From: Chara braunii
Taxonomy: Eukaryota; Streptophyta; Charophyceae; Charales; Characeae
Direction of reading: 5' to 3'
Length of the DNA stretch: 48,247 nt
Assembly (NCBI GenBank): GCA_003427395.1
Contig: BFEA01000375.1
Location: 439,803-488,049, forward strand
Shown: positions 43,767 through 48,247 of the stretch, one piece after another
How positions within the stretch are numbered: the first letter of the stretch is position 1
Layout of the letters: each line of letters begins with the position of its first letter
Program-made: the position numbers and the translations under genes
The notes under the pieces: generated by a model
What the model saw: only the letters and a program-made list of their open reading frames with translations
What the model was told of the DNA's origin: nothing
Database searches by the model: none

Positions 43767-44543
43767 ATGACGGGTTCATCATTGGGCCTGCCAGGCCAAC
43801 AGGCCGACGAGTCCATTGACGAGAACCATCAGGGTGTTCTAGCTCTTCTCGCACAGACCGAGGCGGAGGTACAGCGCCAGGCGGTAGCCGAGGCTGCCCG
43901 CCTATAGGCTGAAGCAGAGGCAGCAGCTGAAAAGCAGCGGCTTCAGGCCGAAGCAGAAGCAGATGCCCAGGCCCTCTGCAAAGAGGCCCAAGAGCTGCTG
44001 CAGCGGCACGAAGCCACCAGCGTCGACAAGCTCAAGTTCTTGCATTTCGGACCGTTCCAGAGATCATCAAGACCAACCGGGCTGCTGCACACGGGAAGAC
44101 AGCGTGACAGCCAGCCCATGTGGAGAAGGGAAAATTTGGTCCGCGTCCGTAGCATGTTGCTGCAGTTGAACCGGACAACATTGTGGAAGACCCGACAGCC
44201 ACCTCAGCATCACGTGAGGGAGATCAGGTGGCCGCCATCCAGCCGCGAAGCAACAACAACTCCCGGGGAAAAGGGAAGGCGAAAACCACATTGCCGCCAG
44301 ATTCGGCCACCTTGCTAGCGGCCTCCTACGCATCTGGGGAGGAGGCGCATGTTGCAAGTCCTCGGTAATCTTACGAGGATTACGCTGTCCACTTGGTCTC
44401 ACCGTTGGACCAACCACTCCATGCTCCACGTGCAACAATCCACCGCATGCACGGTTTCACCACCATTGGCAACCGATTCGGCAGCTTCGCTGCCATCTAT
44501 CGCCGGGGATTCGACGTCATGATCAAGACTTTAAGAGCTCGAC
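43767..44543 (+). pseudogene. gag: C1 gag-like remnant, coiled coil
   Basis: The ATG at 43767 opens MTGSSLGLPGQQADESIDEN, followed by a Glu/Ala/Gln-rich coiled coil (EAEVQRQAVAEAARL, then after a TAG at 43905 AEAEAAAEKQRLQAEAEADA) to about 44046. From there frames shift: pieces near 44183-44370 (Arg/Asn/Ala-rich) and 44393-44540 are readable but have no recognised motif. No zinc knuckle is visible. The identification as gag rests on position, and on the protease after it. Confidence 0.5.
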
Positions 44544-44544
44544 C

Positions 44545-45180
44545 CATTGACGTTCGCGGACTTCCAATGGATGCCCGTTCCCCCGACCGGTCGATTGCCG
44601 AAACCGCATTGCAACGTGCTCAAGGCACAATTGCGGGATTACTTGCACACTGCAGTACCAGCTCCGTTGATGGACGCCGGAGTAGAGGTTGTCGACCTTC
44701 ACGATTACGTTGCGAAGATCAACCACGAGTTCAAGAAACAACGGTACGACGACATCGACGCGCAATTGATGTACATACACATTTAGATCGGAGAGGCGAC
44801 CTGCAGCGCTTTGATTGATTGCGGAAGCACTCGCAACTATATGGGCCACAATTTTTTGGTACGCAATGGCTTGGGGCCATGCGTTCGGAGGAAGTCGCAG
44901 CCCACGCAAGTCACGTTGGCTGACAGTCACACGCACAAGTCAATCGACCAGTGCATTGACCCCGTCCCCGTGTACTTCGCCCCGCATGTAAGCGGGGCCA
45001 TGTCCTTCAACATTTTGGACGCGAAGTTCGCAGATTTGCAAGCATCTGCACCGCTGATCTACGCTGACTATGAGCTACAAAGACCAGCTAAGGAAGCTTC
45101 GCAAACCTGCCCCTCCCACCCGGACTTTGGTCCCTCCCTCAGACAGCAGCTTCGCCCTTGCAGGTAAGCTCGGTCTTTCA
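44545..45180 (+). pseudogene. pol: C1 retropepsin-like protease
   Basis: A stretch of 79 residues (LTFADFQWMPVPPTGRLPKP to INHEFKKQRYDDIDAQLMYI) precedes a TAG at about 44784. The same frame then reads ATCSALIDCGSTRNYMGHNF: an aspartic protease active site with D-C-G in place of D-S/T-G. It continues with VTLADSHTHKSIDQCIDPVP and GAMSFNILDAKFADLQA. Normal elements would continue into RT; here the purine tract and LTR follow after about 130 bases. The close match of the GSTRNY motif to element B suggests a shared chromovirus-type ancestor. Confidence 0.7.
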
Positions 45181-45192
45181 AGGAGGGGAGGG
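45180..45192 (+). other. Polypurine tract of C1
   Basis: AAGGAGGGGAGGG directly precedes the 3' LTR start TGTGGCATAC. Confidence 0.8.
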
Positions 45193-46466
45193 TGTGGCAT
45201 ACTGCGCATCCACACGGGCCTGCAAGGCCCGGCCAAACATGGAAAGTAAGGGCTCTACAGGCCCTGTGTCGTTTTCAGCCTGAAAGCCTGAAAACAAGGG
45301 CCTACAGGCCCTGTGTCGTTTTCAGCCTGAAAGCCTGAAAACAAGGGCCNTTCAGCCTGAAAGCCTGAAAACAAGGGCCTACAGGCCCTGTGTCGTTTTC
45401 AGCCTGAAAGCCTGAAAACAAGGGCCTACAGGCCCTGTGTCGTTTCAGCCTGAAAGCCTGAAAACGAGGGCCTACAGGCCCTGTGTCGTTTCAGCCTAAA
45501 AGCCTGAAAACGATGCCCATTTTCAGGCCCTCATAAAGTCGACCTGCCCTGGAACTTGGGCACCAGACCAGGGTTTTTAGCACAGGCCATTTTTGGCCTG
45601 TTTTCAAGACAACCTTTGTTTGCACTTCAACACCAGGGTCTGGCACGTTTTGGCATTGGCAAGAGCAGCCTCCTGGACGGACCATCACTATATAAGACTG
45701 GCCCGCCCTGCAGGCTGCAGGCAGTCACGAGGTAGTTCATAGGAACTTCCCAGGCACTTCACGTGCAGGAGGCAGGAAGCAGTCTTCAGGATTGGGCAGC
45801 AGCACTCTGGAGGAACGCTGCAGTAGTAGTAGTAGCATTAGCAGTAGTCTTCAGCGCTGGGTGCTATTAGGAGCTAGAATAGCATTGGAGAGAGAGAGAG
45901 ATGGTTGGCGGAGGCCAGGGAGACTTACCTGTGGCGCCATAGCTCCAGCTTCGTCTTCGATGTACCTGCAACAAGGCGCCACCTTCACAGGTTAGTACCG
46001 AATTGAGAGAGAGAGAGAGAGTTCTTTTTCTTCCTCTTCTAAGTCCCCCATCTCTCCCTCACCCTCTCGCTACCTAACTTCTCAGTACCTGCAGACTACG
46101 AGACAGAGAGAGATTGGTGACTTTGGGACTTGACGACATTTGGATCCAGACTCGACATTGGGATTCAGACATTGGACGAGGGATTATTTGGGACCTGGAC
46201 CGAAGACTTGGTGTTGACGACATTCCCATCTTCCACTCTTCTGCGTCTAACCCCCCTCTTCTTCGTCTGTGTATGGTTGGGGACTGGTGCATTCTTCCTG
46301 TGTGAGCGCCAGGCCCCTTCACATCATGGAATGATGATGTCTGTTTGGGCTGCATTGCAACATTGATTGTTCGGATCATTGGTATTTAAGCTGTCCGCTG
46401 CGCTATCTTGTACTATGTGAGAGAGGTCAGTTCTTGCTCTGGTCTGCACCGTTATGGTATGCGACA
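45193..46466 (+). repeat. 3' LTR of C1
   Basis: Matches 31963-33182 but carries more copies of the 50-57-base tandem unit (about 45245-45520); one of the joins is a single N at 45350. Confidence 0.88.
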
Positions 46467-46614
46467 GTTGGGGTCAATGTGGATTATGTGGATGTTTGGA
46501 TGTATGGATATGTGAGCCCTCAGCATGTTGAGAATCGTAGTGTCAACGAGTGTTTTTTTTTCCTATCGATGACATGGACTTCTCTGTAACTGATTTCATT
46601 GCTTGGCATTTCAG

Positions 46615-46731
46615 ATGAGTGCAGGTCCCAGTTTTTGAAAATTTTTGTCGAAGGCTTGAGGAATCACCCACCATTGCCCGGAAGCTCTCAACGACCAGAA
46701 CAGATTCATATAAACCTCTGTGAAAATCTCT
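46615..46731 (+). CDS. Putative host internal exon 4 (unknown protein)
   Basis: 117 bases between a strong acceptor (T-run at about 46551-46561, then GGCATTTCAG) and the donor GTAAGT. The segment starts with two bases, then 38 codons and one base. The translation is [20 protein letters not shown] plus [18 protein letters not shown]. The two starting bases AT complete the lone G of exon 3 to an Asp codon. The join would remove a 15.8-kb intron made mostly of C1 and C2. I do not recognise the protein. The next exon is outside this window. Confidence 0.6.
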
Positions 46732-47080
46732 GTAAGTGTAACGATTGCTCCATGTTGTTGTGCATCTGCTGATGTACTTCACAGTTGGGCAGTACCTTCC
46801 TTAGGTGTCAAATGTGATGCCGTGCCCGGTCGTTTAAATCAGACTTCCATCTTTATCAAACGAGGAGTTTACCATTCCTTGAGTGAAAAAGAAATATGTT
46901 GTGTAGAATGGCAATACAAACGACTTTTGGCCGAGGGTCACATCATAATTCGTCATAACAGAATCACACTAAGGCACCCCACCTTTAAACCCCTTTAGTG
47001 GCTTTTAGGCTTTAGCCCCTTTAAAACCAATTTATACCCCCCTTCCCCCCCCCTTGACAGCCAACTCTCAAAAAGAGAAA
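46732..47080 (+). other. Intron after exon 4
   Basis: No coding signal. A cytosine run lies near 47035-47054 before the LTR. Confidence 0.5.
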
Positions 47081-48162
47081 TGTGTAATGACCCGCCAAAA
47101 ACACAGACTGAGAACACTGCTGATTTCTGGGATTTGCCACTGGAATGAATGCCTTGCTGTGATTCCCGCATTCTGCTGTGGTTTCCAAGTCTGTGTGTGT
47201 GCGTGCCTGCTGGTTTGCATGCCTGTCTGAGTGCTTGTCGGTTGAGTGTGTGTGTGACCCGCAAGGGTACTTGTTGGTTGCAAGGCCCCGTAGGGCCGGT
47301 ACTTACCTGTGGCCGTGGCTTCGAGGGTTGCAGGGGGGTAAACACTCAAGTAGCGGGGGTAGGCCCGCGACACTTAGTGCAGGGGGGAAAACACTCGAGT
47401 AGCAGGTAGGCCGGTACCACTCGAGTAGTGGTAGGTGTGTCGGGTACTGGAGGCCGAGCAGAAGAAGACAAAAAGTTGGCATTTTTAGAGGCCCAGTAGC
47501 GGTAGGATAGAGGTAGGCCGGTACCAGTCCAAGTAGCCCGGGTCTAGGGCCTGTCCGGAGGTTAGCAGAGCCTGCGATGATGCTTCCCTCCGAAAGGGAG
47601 GAGGTACCGGTTGCTGGGAGGCCGCTCGGCCTAGGAAGTCACTGCCCAGGAGGCCAGTAGGCCGCTATATTTTTCGGAGGAGCAAGTAGCTCCTCCTCAT
47701 TTGCGGTATGCAAGGATTGGCGACATGCTGCTGGAGCACAGCGCTGGACTGGTACAGCGCTGCTTGGAGGTGAAAGGCAGCTGGAGCTCAGCCTGGCTAT
47801 GGCGAGCAGTCCAGCTTGAGGAGGAGGAAGAAGGGGGCGAAGGAGGAGAGTGGCGAGGCACTTACCTGGCTATGGTAGACACCATCTTCATCACCTTGTT
47901 GGGCGCTGCATCTGGAAGGCCCCAGTTGGGGTAGTGCTGAAGCTCGAGGCAGAGTCAGGCATGGCGGACCAGTCAGCAGCAGCATAGCTGCTTTGGGTTG
48001 TCCCTTGGACATCACCGCAGCACCATAGCTGCTTTGGGTTGTCCTTTGGACATCAGGGCAGGACCCTCATTAGTCCGCCATAGCTTATGCTTGAGAGTTG
48101 TTGTTGTTGTTGAGTTGAGTCAGCAGTAAGAGGGAACTTCGGATATTGATTCTGGTTCATCC
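47081..48162 (+). repeat. Third LTR copy of family A
   Basis: Begins TGTGTAATGACCCGCC and aligns with 10448-11550 in order, but is more divergent than the two LTRs of element A are from each other. It is cut by the sequence that starts at 48163. It may belong to another element beyond the window or be a solo LTR. Confidence 0.75.
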
Positions 48163-48247
48163 TGAAACAGTTTTCACCTTTGGCAGTAGCCGATGCAGAT
48201 CCCAGGGGTCGATCCCTTGACCTCAGCTTACCTGTGTACAGTATCTG
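48163..48247 (+). mobile_element. Start of a C2-family LTR inserted in the LTR of family A
   Basis: TGAAACAGTTTTCACC and the following bases match the start of the C2 LTR (minus strand of 34156) with few changes, here on the plus strand, including GTACAGTATCTG at the window end. The rest is outside the window. Confidence 0.75.

Larger units (their letters stand above)
31963..46466 (+). mobile_element. LTR element C1, gag-protease only, host of nested insertions
   Basis: LTRs at 31963-33182 and 45193-46466 begin TGTGGCATACTGCG and end ATGCGACA. A Met-type primer site follows the first and a purine tract precedes the second. TTTGG (31958-31962) and GTTGG (46467-46471) are a likely 5-bp target duplication with one change. 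Without insertions the internal part is about 2.3 kb and encodes a gag-like region and a retropepsin, with no RT, RNase H or integrase. It is therefore probably non-autonomous. C2 and a TIR element interrupt its leader. Confidence 0.85.

Noticed and set aside
46740-46998. 92-codon open frame after exon 4
   Set aside because: Starts across the donor site, has no recognisable domain and runs into C-rich intron sequence.

Overview
The window is eukaryotic nuclear DNA dominated by nested, mostly decayed transposable elements. It carries no prokaryote-style genes, rRNA, CRISPR array or operon. Chromovirus-like Ty3/gypsy elements primed by initiator-tRNA-Met, GT-AG exon borders and plant-type GT/GA/CA microsatellites point to a plant-lineage genome with large introns. 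A charophyte alga such as Chara is my guess, at low confidence. A 965-base N gap (26945-27909) and several single Ns interrupt the assembly.

Host component (plus strand): four short open segments look like internal exons of one or more host genes: 196-291, 13622-13803, 30489-30840 and 46615-46731. Each has AG before it and a GT donor after it. Phases fit for exon 1 to 2 and for exon 3 to 4; at least one exon is missing or unrecognised between 2 and 3. The product is not recognised. The introns hold nearly everything else.

Element A (about 791-11803, plus) is a Ty3/gypsy element with two LTRs, a Met primer site, a duplicated leader, and gag, protease, RT, RNase H and integrase remnants full of frameshifts, deletions and stops. 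It lies in intron 1. A G/T-rich trinucleotide tract follows it. Region 13.8-19.98 kb has decayed minus-strand LINE-like fragments, purine/pyrimidine microsatellites, two perfect-to-near-perfect foldback elements and small tandem repeats.

Element B (about 20110-28808, minus) is a better-preserved Ty3/gypsy element with a long gag ORF and a pol broken by a few lesions. It is inserted inside a short TIR element (MITE-like, TA target site) whose two halves lie at 19986-20109 and 28809-28881. Two degenerate U6 snRNA pseudogenes (minus strand) and an intronic tandem repeat follow, flanking host exon 3.

Region 31963-46466 is a nested set. The outer element C1 (plus) is an LTR element with only gag-like and protease coding, so probably non-autonomous. 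In its leader sit element C2 (33280-41973, minus, a chromovirus with recognisable gag, PR, RT, RH, IN and a chromo-like tail) and a 1-kb GC-rich TIR element (42352-43344). Host exon 4 follows. The window ends with a third LTR of family A, itself interrupted by the start of a C2-family LTR.

The most interesting points are the exon chain split by about 13 and 16 kb of nested elements, the clusters of plant stress-type motifs (W-box-like and bZIP-like) in the leaders of C2 and C1, the gag-protease-only element with length-variable tandem hairpin repeats in its LTRs, and the paired U6 pseudogenes.
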